Shown: positions 1 through 6,628 of the stretch, one piece after another
How positions within the stretch are numbered: position 1 is the first letter of the stretch
How the letters are laid out: each line of letters begins with the position of its first letter
NCBI GenBank assembly: GCA_964608405.1
Contig: CAZSNC010000032.1
Span: forward strand, 1-7,199
Source: GWB1-38-13 sp964608405
GTDB taxonomy: Bacteria > Patescibacteriota > Microgenomatia > UBA8517
DNA length: 7,199 nt
Direction: 5' to 3'
Translations under genes and position numbers: made by a program
Notes under the pieces: model-generated
What the model was told of the DNA's origin: nothing
Seen by the model: only the letters and a program-made list of their open reading frames with translations
Databases searched by the model: none

Positions 1-318
1 TTCTAAAAGAAAATTACGGGTTGGCATAAAATTATCGTGATCCAGAATGAGAACTAGCTCGTTTTTCGCCTTATTAAAAGCAACCCCTCTGTTGTATTCC
101 GCATTTTGTTTTGTTTTTGGAATTAAAATACACTTAGCTTTGTATTCTTTAAGTATTGATGCAATTTCTTCCTTATTGCCTCCATGTCCAAGGATAATTT
201 CTATCTTGTTTTGTGGATATATTTGATCCCTAAGTAATCTTAGACATTCCTTGAGTGTTGATAACGATCCAGAATAGCTTGCAACAATTACAGAAATACT
301 TGGTAAGTTAGATATCAT
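1..318 (-). CDS. GT2 family glycosyltransferase, N-terminal part (cut by window edge)
   Basis: The reading frame opens at ATG 318 and runs off the left edge after 106 codons without a stop, so only the N-terminal GT-A nucleotide-binding half is present. It begins with the usual GT2 first strand (SISVIVASYSG, residues 7-17). A segment NAEYNRGVAFNKAKNELVL (72-90) leads into LDHDN (92-96), the DxD-type metal/nucleotide-sugar site. GT2 enzymes of this kind transfer a sugar from a nucleotide donor to a glycan or lipid acceptor at the cytoplasmic membrane face; the acceptor here is unknown. The loop that normally carries Asp (DGGS-like) reads GHGGN (44-48), with His45 in the Asp position, which is unusual. 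The start lies one base after the TAA of the SDR upstream (TAATATG), with no strong Shine-Dalgarno, suggesting coupling by re-initiation. The family call is firm; donor and activity are unknown. Confidence 0.88.
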   Translation of the reverse strand, partial: MISNLPSISVIVASYSGSLSTLKECLRLLRDQIYPQNKIEIILGHGGNKEEIASILKEYKAKCILIPKTKQNAEYNRGVAFNKAKNELVLILDHDNFMPTRNFLLE

Positions 319-319
319 A

Positions 320-1090
320 TTATCGCCATAAATAACGAAGCACTCTATCCCACAAAAAGTCAGGAAATAGTTTCTTTATAAGATAAACAACTTTTGTATC
401 ATTACCTAAAAGTACATGCATCGGCGGTTCGTCCGAGTTAACAACATCAATCACAGCACTGGCCACTTTGTCGTATGTAACCATAGGAAACAAATATTTT
501 ATCAATTTATATTTTTCTCTCATCGGTTTATAGTTCAAACTTACTTTTTTGCCCGAATCGATTGCGCCAGGAGCTATGTTTGTTGTCCAAATATGGTGCT
601 TAAGTAACTCACTTCGTACTCCTTGTCCTAGCGCCTCCAATGCATGTTTCGAAGCACTATAACAAACAGCGTTGGGAAATGAAGCTATACCTGTCATAGA
701 TGTGATATTAATTATTTTTGAATTATTTATTTTCTTTAATAGAGGGAAAAAATACTTAATCATTCTAAATGTCCCCAACACATTGACATCCAGCATTTGT
801 TTAAAATCTTCTTCCTTGATATCTATCGTCAATCCGTTTATGGTTATTCCGGCCACATTTACTAATAGATCCAATTTTCCTTGTTCTTTCATTATTTTAT
901 TAAAAACACTTTTAATCTGACCACTGTTTGTAACATCCAAAATAACCACCTCGATATGTTTCGAGTTAACAACATCTTCTTTTAAATCCCTTACCCCCGC
1001 GTACACGTAATAACCGCCGTTAATTAACTTCTCAGATATTTTCTTGCCAAGTACGGACGAAGCACCTGTAACCAATGCAATTCTTTTCAT
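320..1090 (-). CDS. Classical short-chain dehydrogenase/reductase (SDR)
   Basis: A complete 256-residue protein, the normal length for a classical SDR: a Rossmann-fold NAD(P)-dependent oxidoreductase acting on an alcohol or ketone. Visible motifs are TGASSVLG (8-15) for the dinucleotide, LDVT (51-54), NVAG (78-81, a variant of NNAG), Asn103 in DVNVLG, Ser131, and YSASK with Tyr144 and Lys148 (Ser-Tyr spacing of 13, as expected), then APGAIDS (173-179). The N-S-Y-K catalytic tetrad is intact. The middle Gly of TGxxxGxG is Val13. Arg34 after the second strand would suit NADP(H), which is inference. The C-terminus (about 233-256) is hydrophobic and basic, with aromatic residues, and may touch the membrane. 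Its ATG overlaps the TGA of the upstream GT4 gene (ATGA). The substrate is unknown; a sugar or lipid-linked sugar is plausible from context only. Confidence 0.93.
   Translation of the reverse strand: MKRIALVTGASSVLGKKISEKLINGGYYVYAGVRDLKEDVVNSKHIEVVILDVTNSGQIKSVFNKIMKEQGKLDLLVNVAGITINGLTIDIKEEDFKQMLDVNVLGTFRMIKYFFPLLKKINNSKIINITSMTGIASFPNAVCYSASKHALEALGQGVRSELLKHHIWTTNIAPGAIDSGKKVSLNYKPMREKYKLIKYLFPMVTYDKVASAVIDVVNSDEPPMHVLLGNDTKVVYLIKKLFPDFLWDRVLRYLWR
1087..1090 (-). other. ATGA stop/start overlap between GT4 and SDR
   Basis: The TGA ending the GT4 gene (1089-1087) shares bases with the ATG of the SDR (1090-1088). The nearest purine-rich stretch upstream is GAAAG, a weak ribosome site; a GGAG lies about 14 bases away, which is too far to be typical. 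Translation of the SDR therefore probably depends on ribosomes finishing the upstream gene. Confidence 0.85.
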
Positions 1091-2205
1091 ATACTTTCAA
1101 TTAACTCCAAACTTTCTTTCCTTGCTTTTTCCCAATTAAAATTTTTACTCCATTTAATTGAGTTATCCTGCATCCTTTTGTATTCAATCTTATTATTAAT
1201 TAACTTTATTGCACTATATGCAAGCGACCGATAATCGCCTTTTTCTAAAAGTACTCCTGTTTCCCCATCCTTAACAGAATCTCTCATTCCGGATACTTTA
1301 TATCCTAAAACCGGTGTTCCGACACTTGCCGCTTCAATATTCACCAAACACCACCCTTCCCTGTGCGAAGGGTTAATTAAAATGTGAGCTTTTGCAAGGA
1401 GTTCAAATTTCTTTGGTTCGCTGACATATCCAAAAAACGTGGTCCTATCTCTCAACCCAGACTCATCGACCATTTTTTGGATTAGATCTTTATATTCCGG
1501 AGAACTTTTCCCCGCAATCCAAAACTGCCAATCCTCGTCTTTTCTGTTTATTTCACTAAATACATTTATCGCATCCTTTATGCCTTTGTCTTCACTGATA
1601 GCGCCAAGAAACATCGCTGTCTTTCCGGTTTCTTTCATTAAAGATTTTTTGGCTTTTGGAAGCAACACCCAGTTGTGGATTACAAAAACATTCTTTTTTG
1701 GAATTCCCCACTGCACAAGTTCGTTTTTTGTTGATTCAGAGACTGTCCAAAATGGAACATTCCTGTAAAACAACTTAAAAATAAATGGCTCTATAAAAGT
1801 ACCAACATATGCAGGGATTAAATTGAACGGTTTCGGCCAAGTGTTTAATTTCCAAACATCTTTTGTAACTTCGTGAATGAAAGCCAGTTTTTTTGACTTA
1901 ACATAAAGCGGCGTAAAATACGGAATTCCATGAAATTGATCTATCACCAAATCAAACTTAGGATGTTTGCCAAAAAAATACCAAAAAAATGCAGCAATCT
2001 TCGAACCGAATGTCTGACCACCGCTTCTAATAACCTTGACACCCGCAAATACTTTCTCTTTTTTTTCGCCATAGATTACCGATGAAAACCAGTAAACATC
2101 GTGTCCTTTTTCAACCCACCCTTTCGCATGTTCCAGCGTTACCTGTTCGGCGCCTCCTGCATTCGGATGGTCTGGATCTCTCCAGGAGAGTATTAAAATG
2201 TTCAT
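1087..2205 (-). CDS. GT4 family glycosyltransferase (GT-B fold)
   Basis: A complete 372-residue retaining-type glycosyltransferase. It opens with MNILILSW and the N-terminal loop motif GGAE (17-20), where GT4 enzymes bind the acceptor and donor phosphates. It continues with FIHE (109-112, His111 at the usual catalytic-loop position) and TVSESTKNEL (154-163). The C-terminal donor domain starts at FLGAISEDKGI (199-209; Lys207 is the likely diphosphate ligand). It carries the E-x7-E signature, Glu283 and Glu291, within REGWCLVNIEA, followed by GTPVLGY. The protein has no membrane segment and should act at the cytoplasmic face, adding a hexose-type sugar to a lipid-linked glycan; donor and linkage cannot be read. 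The start ATG overlaps the TGA of the upstream ALG5-like gene. Length and motifs are complete and there is no sign of damage. Confidence 0.95.
   Translation of the reverse strand: MNILILSWRDPDHPNAGGAEQVTLEHAKGWVEKGHDVYWFSSVIYGEKKEKVFAGVKVIRSGGQTFGSKIAAFFWYFFGKHPKFDLVIDQFHGIPYFTPLYVKSKKLAFIHEVTKDVWKLNTWPKPFNLIPAYVGTFIEPFIFKLFYRNVPFWTVSESTKNELVQWGIPKKNVFVIHNWVLLPKAKKSLMKETGKTAMFLGAISEDKGIKDAINVFSEINRKDEDWQFWIAGKSSPEYKDLIQKMVDESGLRDRTTFFGYVSEPKKFELLAKAHILINPSHREGWCLVNIEAASVGTPVLGYKVSGMRDSVKDGETGVLLEKGDYRSLAYSAIKLINNKIEYKRMQDNSIKWSKNFNWEKARKESLELIESI
2202..2205 (-). other. ATGA stop/start overlap between ALG5-like GT2 and GT4
   Basis: The TGA of the GT2 gene (2204-2202) overlaps the ATG of the GT4 gene (2205-2203). 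Upstream there is only a weak GAG-containing stretch (GACGAG). This is the same junction type as at 1087-1090 and supports translational coupling inside one operon. Confidence 0.85.
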
Positions 2206-3029
2206 TTACTGCTCGTCAAAGTTAAATAATTCTGAGTAATCCAATTTGCCCTGTTCTTGTCATCATAATAATGAAGGATACGAAGCCTATAAAATACGGC
2301 AGCTGTGTCCCAGAGCATCCCCCAAGCGGTTTTAATAAATCCTTTTGAAGCAATCGTTGACAACCCTCCCTTAAACTTCATCTCCAATTCAACTGGGGAT
2401 TCATAAATCCGCCTATATCCAAGATAGTAGGCAACAGCCAACATCTCCGCGTCAAAGGCCATGGACTTTACCAAAAGACGAGGCATGGTTGCCTCCAGAA
2501 CTTCTCTTCTAAAAAATTTCATCCCTACCTGCGTATCTTTTACTTTCAAGCCAAAAAGGATTCGTACCACCACCTGATACCCGAAAGAAAGAATCTTCCT
2601 TTGCCAAGGATAAGACACCTTGCTCGCAGGATGCCTTTTAGACCCTACTATAATATCGGCTTTATACCACTCAAAATGCTCCAGCAACATCGAAAGACCA
2701 TTAGGATTTAACTCCAAACCGGCATCAATAAAACCAATTATGTCGCCTTTCGATTTCGCCATTCCAAAACGAACAGCGTGGCCTTTGCCCATATTCGTTG
2801 AGTATCCAACAACTGAAACATTACTATACTTTTTCGCAACCTTACTTGCCTCCTCCCATGTTCTGTCGACCTTTCCGTCGACAACACATAAAATTTCATA
2901 TGGGTAGCGTATCTTTTCAAGCACATTTCTCACCTGAAGGAGGTTCTTTTCTATAAACTTCTCTGCTTTATACGCAGGAATAATAATCGACAAAAAGTGG
3001 CTTTCAAATTCTTTTCCTTTTAAGTTCAT
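2202..3029 (-). CDS. GT2 glycosyltransferase, dolichyl/polyprenyl-phosphate sugar synthase type (ALG5/DPM1-like)
   Basis: A 275-residue protein when started at ATG 3029. An in-frame TTG at 3035 would add two residues; ATG is preferred. The family moves glucose or mannose from a nucleotide sugar to dolichyl or polyprenyl phosphate at the cytoplasmic membrane face. Evidence (ATG numbering): LSIIIPAYKAEKF (13-25), VVDG (49-52) in place of VDDGS, NMGKGHAVRFGM (79-90), IDAGLELNP (101-109) at the DxD site, GSKRHP (129-134), DTQVGMKFF (165-173) and FDAEML (192-197). This order matches ALG5-type enzymes closely. The DxD reads DAG: the second Asp, normally a metal ligand, is Gly104, with Glu106 two residues later. 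There is no clear C-terminal membrane pair, as in soluble-type synthases. The gene overlaps the flippase by 26 bases and ends in an ATGA junction with GT4. The sugar is unknown. Confidence 0.9.
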   Translation of the reverse strand: MNLKGKEFESHFLSIIIPAYKAEKFIEKNLLQVRNVLEKIRYPYEILCVVDGKVDRTWEEASKVAKKYSNVSVVGYSTNMGKGHAVRFGMAKSKGDIIGFIDAGLELNPNGLSMLLEHFEWYKADIIVGSKRHPASKVSYPWQRKILSFGYQVVVRILFGLKVKDTQVGMKFFRREVLEATMPRLLVKSMAFDAEMLAVAYYLGYRRIYESPVELEMKFKGGLSTIASKGFIKTAWGMLWDTAAVFYRLRILHYYDDKNRANWITQNYLTLTSSK

Positions 3030-4293
3030 ATGCAAAGTATAATCCCAAGTAAATTAGTAATAAAGAAACACTAAAAATTGACACTCCGATTATTGAAGCG
3101 AAATTTGAATGATAGATGTATATTCCAATAACCTGTAAAAGTGCAAATAACGGAAGAATCAATAAATGTTTCGTACGGTCTATCGACAGGAAGAATGAAG
3201 AAAATATATTTGCCAATGAATACAGTATAAAATACACCCCCATAATCAAGAGATACTTGGAACCCTCGAGATATTTATCCCCATACAATAGCGTTATCGA
3301 TAACGAGGGAAACAGATAATACAAAATCAATATTATTGTTCCAATTCCAAAAATCAAAAGCAGACTCAATCCGAAAATACCCATGTAATTCCCATTTTGT
3401 GTCTTTCTTTTAACAATTAACGGGAACATCACTGCCATAATTGGAGAAGTTCCGTAATAAATTATCTTACCCAGATTTGAGACACTCCCGTATATTCCGG
3501 CATCGTGCGAAGTAAAAAAATGTTTAACAAGTACTACATCTGCAGTCAGAAGCGATGTATACGACATCGATACGACAAAAACGGGAATGGCGTAAGAGAG
3601 AACTTTCCTCCAATTAAATCCATCAATCTTTTCTTTGGACAAAGGAATATCCCTTAGAAAAAATCTTGTCAGAAAATAACCACAGACTATCGCGAGGAAC
3701 AGGCCGAAAATCGCTCCGAAAACTTTCATCCCCAGTAATACAAATACCAACCCGAAGACCAGACGTCCCAAGATTTCTACATTTGTTGTAATTGCCACCT
3801 GTTTAAACTTCACAATGCCTTGCAGAAAGGCTTTATTCACATAAGTGATGACGGAAAAGAAAAGAATCGGGGCGAAAAGAAAACTGATATTTCTTGAAAT
3901 ATGGATATAGTTGCCAATAAATGGCGAGGCAAACCAAACTATTAGCGACAATAATAAAGCTACTATAACCGTTTTTCTGTTAAACCAATCCAGTATTGCC
4001 CCTACCTCTTTCTCGTCCGCTGAAGAAACAAACTTCACAATTACAAGTCCAAAAAACGAAACAATAGACATCACGAAGCCAATAAGAGAAATGGTTGCCA
4101 CCAAATCGCCGTATAAAGACGGCCCCAATACCCTTCCCAATATAAGATGGTATAGATAGGCAATAAAATTAGCCAAGTTACTTCCAAAAATCATAAAAAA
4201 ACTGCCGGAGAATAACGGATGAAGGAGAATTTTCTGGGCAGATATATTATGGTTAAAAATTTTGACGTTCTTATTCAATACCCTTTCTTTCAT
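3004..4293 (-). CDS. Wzx-like polysaccharide/lipid-linked glycan flippase (MOP superfamily)
   Basis: A complete 429-residue integral membrane protein with about 12 hydrophobic segments, roughly at 31-52, 62-90, 106-128, 137-158, 172-192, 193-212, 229-250, 270-290, 305-328, 345-366, 378-394 and 399-422. The first helical region carries the family mark LGRVLGPSLYG (52-62). A later segment reads ADVVLVKHF (251-259), followed by DAGIYG (264-269), both typical of Wzx and related exporters. Length and topology fit polysaccharide biosynthesis proteins that turn undecaprenyl-linked oligosaccharides from the inner to the outer leaflet. The N-terminal 30 residues and C-terminus (KRKRI) are basic and presumably cytoplasmic. 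It sits 12 bases after the PIG-V-like gene behind a GAGGG ribosome site, and its 3' end overlaps the ALG5-like gene. The exact glycan carried is unknown; a MATE-type role is less likely given the neighbours. Confidence 0.93.
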   Translation of the reverse strand: MKERVLNKNVKIFNHNISAQKILLHPLFSGSFFMIFGSNLANFIAYLYHLILGRVLGPSLYGDLVATISLIGFVMSIVSFFGLVIVKFVSSADEKEVGAILDWFNRKTVIVALLLSLIVWFASPFIGNYIHISRNISFLFAPILFFSVITYVNKAFLQGIVKFKQVAITTNVEILGRLVFGLVFVLLGMKVFGAIFGLFLAIVCGYFLTRFFLRDIPLSKEKIDGFNWRKVLSYAIPVFVVSMSYTSLLTADVVLVKHFFTSHDAGIYGSVSNLGKIIYYGTSPIMAVMFPLIVKRKTQNGNYMGIFGLSLLLIFGIGTIILILYYLFPSLSITLLYGDKYLEGSKYLLIMGVYFILYSLANIFSSFFLSIDRTKHLLILPLFALLQVIGIYIYHSNFASIIGVSIFSVSLLLIYLGLYFAYELKRKRI

Positions 4294-4302
4294 ATTTTAT
4301 TA

Positions 4303-4307
4303 CCCTC
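4303..4307 (-). promoter_or_regulatory. Ribosome binding site (GAGGG) for the flippase gene
   Basis: On the minus strand GAGGG lies 9 bases before the flippase ATG (4293) and overlaps the TGA that ends the PIG-V-like gene. It supports the chosen start and suggests the flippase can be initiated independently of full coupling. Confidence 0.65.
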
Positions 4308-5451
4308 AAGAAACAAAATAGCCTCTTATATACAAAGATGTGGCAATTAGGCCACATAGTAATAGTATAGACAAAAGTATATATCTTAAAGACTTGTTTT
4401 TTCCGGCCAGCCAACCACCTGCAACTAAAAATACAGGTAGGAGTGCCAAGGCGTACCTTGGAAATGACGAAAAACTCCCTGAAAATGTCGGAATTAAATA
4501 CGCAAAGACGGTATAAATAAAAAAGCTTTTATTTAACTTCTTAAATACCAAATATAAAGCCAAGAGAAAGATTATGGCAGTTATTATCTCAAGGAGTGTC
4601 GTAAAAACCACAGGCAAATAGTCATAATTTACAGCCGGGAGCACTTTAAAAACATAACGGTAAAACACCTGTGGTAACAATATTATTTTCGTAGATCTTT
4701 GTGCCCCAAAAATCTCGACATTATGGAAAAATGCCATAAAATCACCTGTTCTTACCTTGAGATAGATTAAATATAAAAACACCCCCAGACCTGAAAGGCA
4801 TAAGTATGCAAGGGTTTTAATCTTAAACAGTTTTGACTTATCCGACACCCAATATTCATAAAGCAGTGCCGGAATTAATGCCAAACCGACCAACCTTGTC
4901 GCCGTTGCCAGTCCACAAAGGATAAATGCCAAGGTCCATTTTTTCCTAACGGCTGAATATAAACTCCATGCAACGAGGGCGATAAACAACGACTCATTGT
5001 AAAAAGCTCCCAAAAAAAACGATGTCGGGAAGAAAAGAAATAACAAAATCGCCAGATACGCACCCTGCGAATTAAAAAAATGTTTTCCTAGCATATAAAT
5101 CGCGATTATTGCTAAAAACAAAAATATATTTGAAAGAAGAAGCCCCGAAAGGGCATATGATAAAAAGCTACCACCCAACAAAAGAGCAACACTCTTCACA
5201 AGTATCGGGTACAGTGGAAAGTAAAAATATGTCAAAGGTAAGTATCCATCACGGGCAATCGACAAATAATGTTCACCGTCAAAATTTACAAATCCCCAAA
5301 ACATCGGGTGTTTTAAATAATTCAAAAGTCCTCCTCCCAAAAAATCCGTATGGAGTGGAAAAAGAATCTGGCCTATATTGGCAAATGAATAAATTAATTG
5401 TTTCCAAACAAGAAAAATTAAAAGTAATTTTGTGAATTCTTTTCTGTCCAT
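4306..5451 (-). CDS. PIG-V-like GT-C mannosyltransferase family protein (GT76-like)
   Basis: A complete 381-residue multi-pass membrane protein with roughly 10-12 hydrophobic segments. It matches the bacterial relatives of PIG-V (GPI mannosyltransferase 2). These have an early extracytoplasmic loop with an acidic motif, here FDGEHYLSIARDGY (57-70), then FPLYP (78-82). Next come FFPTSFFLGAFYNESLF (140-156), TATRLVGL (183-190) and FPRYALALLP (330-339). Asp58 is the candidate catalytic or metal site, by analogy with GT-C enzymes. Eukaryotic PIG-V uses dolichyl-phosphate mannose as donor at the lumenal side; the bacterial equivalent would act on the outer face with a polyprenyl-phosphate sugar. 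The ALG5/DPM1-like gene two positions downstream could supply such a donor, which is inference. A GGAG ribosome site supports the ATG. Donor sugar and acceptor are not shown by sequence, and other GT-C families are a less likely alternative. Confidence 0.85.
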   Translation of the reverse strand: MDRKEFTKLLLIFLVWKQLIYSFANIGQILFPLHTDFLGGGLLNYLKHPMFWGFVNFDGEHYLSIARDGYLPLTYFYFPLYPILVKSVALLLGGSFLSYALSGLLLSNIFLFLAIIAIYMLGKHFFNSQGAYLAILLFLFFPTSFFLGAFYNESLFIALVAWSLYSAVRKKWTLAFILCGLATATRLVGLALIPALLYEYWVSDKSKLFKIKTLAYLCLSGLGVFLYLIYLKVRTGDFMAFFHNVEIFGAQRSTKIILLPQVFYRYVFKVLPAVNYDYLPVVFTTLLEIITAIIFLLALYLVFKKLNKSFFIYTVFAYLIPTFSGSFSSFPRYALALLPVFLVAGGWLAGKNKSLRYILLSILLLCGLIATSLYIRGYFVS

Positions 5452-5488
5452 TTAATTACTCCATATATGTGGGTTTCATCAGGGATTA
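5452..5488 (-). promoter_or_regulatory. 37-base intergenic gap with GGAG ribosome binding site
   Basis: This is the longest gap in the window. GGAG (5462-5459 on the minus strand) lies 7 bases before the ATG of the PIG-V-like gene, the best Shine-Dalgarno seen here. No promoter boxes or terminator hairpin are visible, so it looks like a simple intra-operon spacer. Confidence 0.7.
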
Positions 5489-6604
5489 TTATTTACTTCC
5501 AACTTCTTTGTAAACCTCAATTGTTTTTCTTGCCGTATTTTCCCAGGAAAATTCTTCAACTCTTTTTAACCCGGCCCTGGTTAAATGAAGAGTCACCGTT
5601 GAATCGCTGATAAGAGAAAGTATTTTATCGGCTAAATCCTCTGCCGAGTTCGGATCAGCTATCAATGCGGATCCTTTGGCAACTTCAACTAAAGCCTGGG
5701 TTTTTGAAATTACAACCGGTGTCTCGCAGGCAAAGGCTTCCAAAACCGGTATTCCAAAGCCCTCATAAAATGACGGCTGGCAATAGACAGATGCCATGCT
5801 ATATATTCCGGCAAGATCTATGGTATCAACATACCCCGTTGTCACGACTTTGCTTTTGGCAATCAAAGGAGCAAGTTTATTAAAATGCGAAAGTTCCGGA
5901 TGCGGAATTCCAAAAAGCAGCCTTATAAAATCTTTCGGGCCGTTTAAACTTTTGTAGCTTTCAACCAACTGATCCAGGTTTTTTGCCTGCTTTCCGACCA
6001 CCACCAAATGCAAATCCAGTAAATTACACGCTTCAATAAGTGTCGAAAGGTTTTTGTTATAGTTAACATCACCTACATACAAAATAAATTTCTCCGGAAG
6101 ATGATATTTTGCCTTAATTTCAGAGAGTGTTTCTTTGTTTGTTACTCTCCTGTATTCAGGATCGGGTGCCCAATAGACCACTTCAACCTTGTCTTTGTTT
6201 ACACCCGTAAACCTGACGATGTCTTTTTTAGACGTCTCCGAAACAGTAATAATTTTCCTTGCACTTCCAATTAAAAGTTTGTTCAGTTGTAACCTCAAAA
6301 AACCTTTTATTCCCAAAGGGTATTGTTTTGGATAGATCAAAGGGATTAAATCATGAATTGTAATTACAACCTTTTTATCAAGAAAGCGAGTGCTTTGTGG
6401 ATTGATAACATATGGATTAAATGACGTGTAATGGAGTATATCAAAATCGGTTAAATCTGATGAAGTAAAATCGACGGGTGTAATACGAATATCTTTTTCT
6501 TTGTTGTATTTCAAAATTGAATCAATCAAAGTTTTTGTGGCAACACCTATTCCTCTTACGGCATGTCCACTGGTTAGGGGGCCTGAATCAATCGCAACCT
6601 TCAT
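5489..6604 (-). CDS. GT4 family glycosyltransferase (mannosyltransferase-B-like)
   Basis: A complete 371-residue GT-B enzyme. The N-terminal domain has SGPLTSGHAVRGIG (7-20), the glycine-containing acceptor loop, and TIHDLIPLIYP (82-92), a hallmark of the GT4 subgroup that includes mannosyltransferases such as WbaZ/MtfB. TVSETSKKDI (120-129) and VYWAPD (143-148) follow. The donor domain begins at LYVGDVNYNKNL (175-186) and contains the E-x7-E pair Glu281 and Glu289 in YEGFGIPVLEA (280-290), then ETPVVIS. Between VVVGKQ (201-206) and TGYVDT (256-261) the loop is longer than usual, with a GPKDFIRLL...PHPEL stretch (222-238) that looks like an insertion. It should act on a nucleotide-sugar donor in the cytoplasm; a mannosyl or related sugar is inferred from family only. 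It starts 24 bases after the SDR upstream with no clear Shine-Dalgarno. Confidence 0.94.
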   Translation of the reverse strand: MKVAIDSGPLTSGHAVRGIGVATKTLIDSILKYNKEKDIRITPVDFTSSDLTDFDILHYTSFNPYVINPQSTRFLDKKVVITIHDLIPLIYPKQYPLGIKGFLRLQLNKLLIGSARKIITVSETSKKDIVRFTGVNKDKVEVVYWAPDPEYRRVTNKETLSEIKAKYHLPEKFILYVGDVNYNKNLSTLIEACNLLDLHLVVVGKQAKNLDQLVESYKSLNGPKDFIRLLFGIPHPELSHFNKLAPLIAKSKVVTTGYVDTIDLAGIYSMASVYCQPSFYEGFGIPVLEAFACETPVVISKTQALVEVAKGSALIADPNSAEDLADKILSLISDSTVTLHLTRAGLKRVEEFSWENTARKTIEVYKEVGSK

Positions 6605-6628
6605 GTTGTTATTTTACTACAAAATTCG

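Noticed and set aside
2864..2883. Inverted repeat TGTCGAC / GTCGACA with a 6-base loop
   Set aside because: The two halves encode the Val-Asp pairs of the VDGKVDR segment in the ALG5-like gene. The repeat is explained by the protein motif, and no T-run follows to make a terminator.
3030..3035. TTG start at 3035 for the ALG5-like gene
   Set aside because: It adds only two residues before an ATG at 3029; ATG is favoured and neither start has a strong ribosome site. The alternative cannot be fully excluded.
3292..3305. Perfect 14-base palindrome CGTTATCGATAACG
   Set aside because: It lies within the flippase coding sequence (Ser-Leu-Ser-Ile-Thr region). A 14-base palindrome is expected by chance about once in every 16 kb, and there is no second copy or regulatory context.
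4875..5063. Minus-strand 62-residue frame inside the PIG-V-like gene (and a similar one at 2738-2926 inside the GT2 gene)
   Set aside because: Both are alternate frames within genes that show clear family motifs; their translations show no coherent protein features.
416..5435. Plus-strand open frames (for example 1439-1768, 2620-2907, 3911-4159, 5109-5435)
   Set aside because: All lie opposite well-supported minus-strand genes with full family motifs. Their translations show no recognisable domain, and there are no ribosome sites or gene-like spacing.
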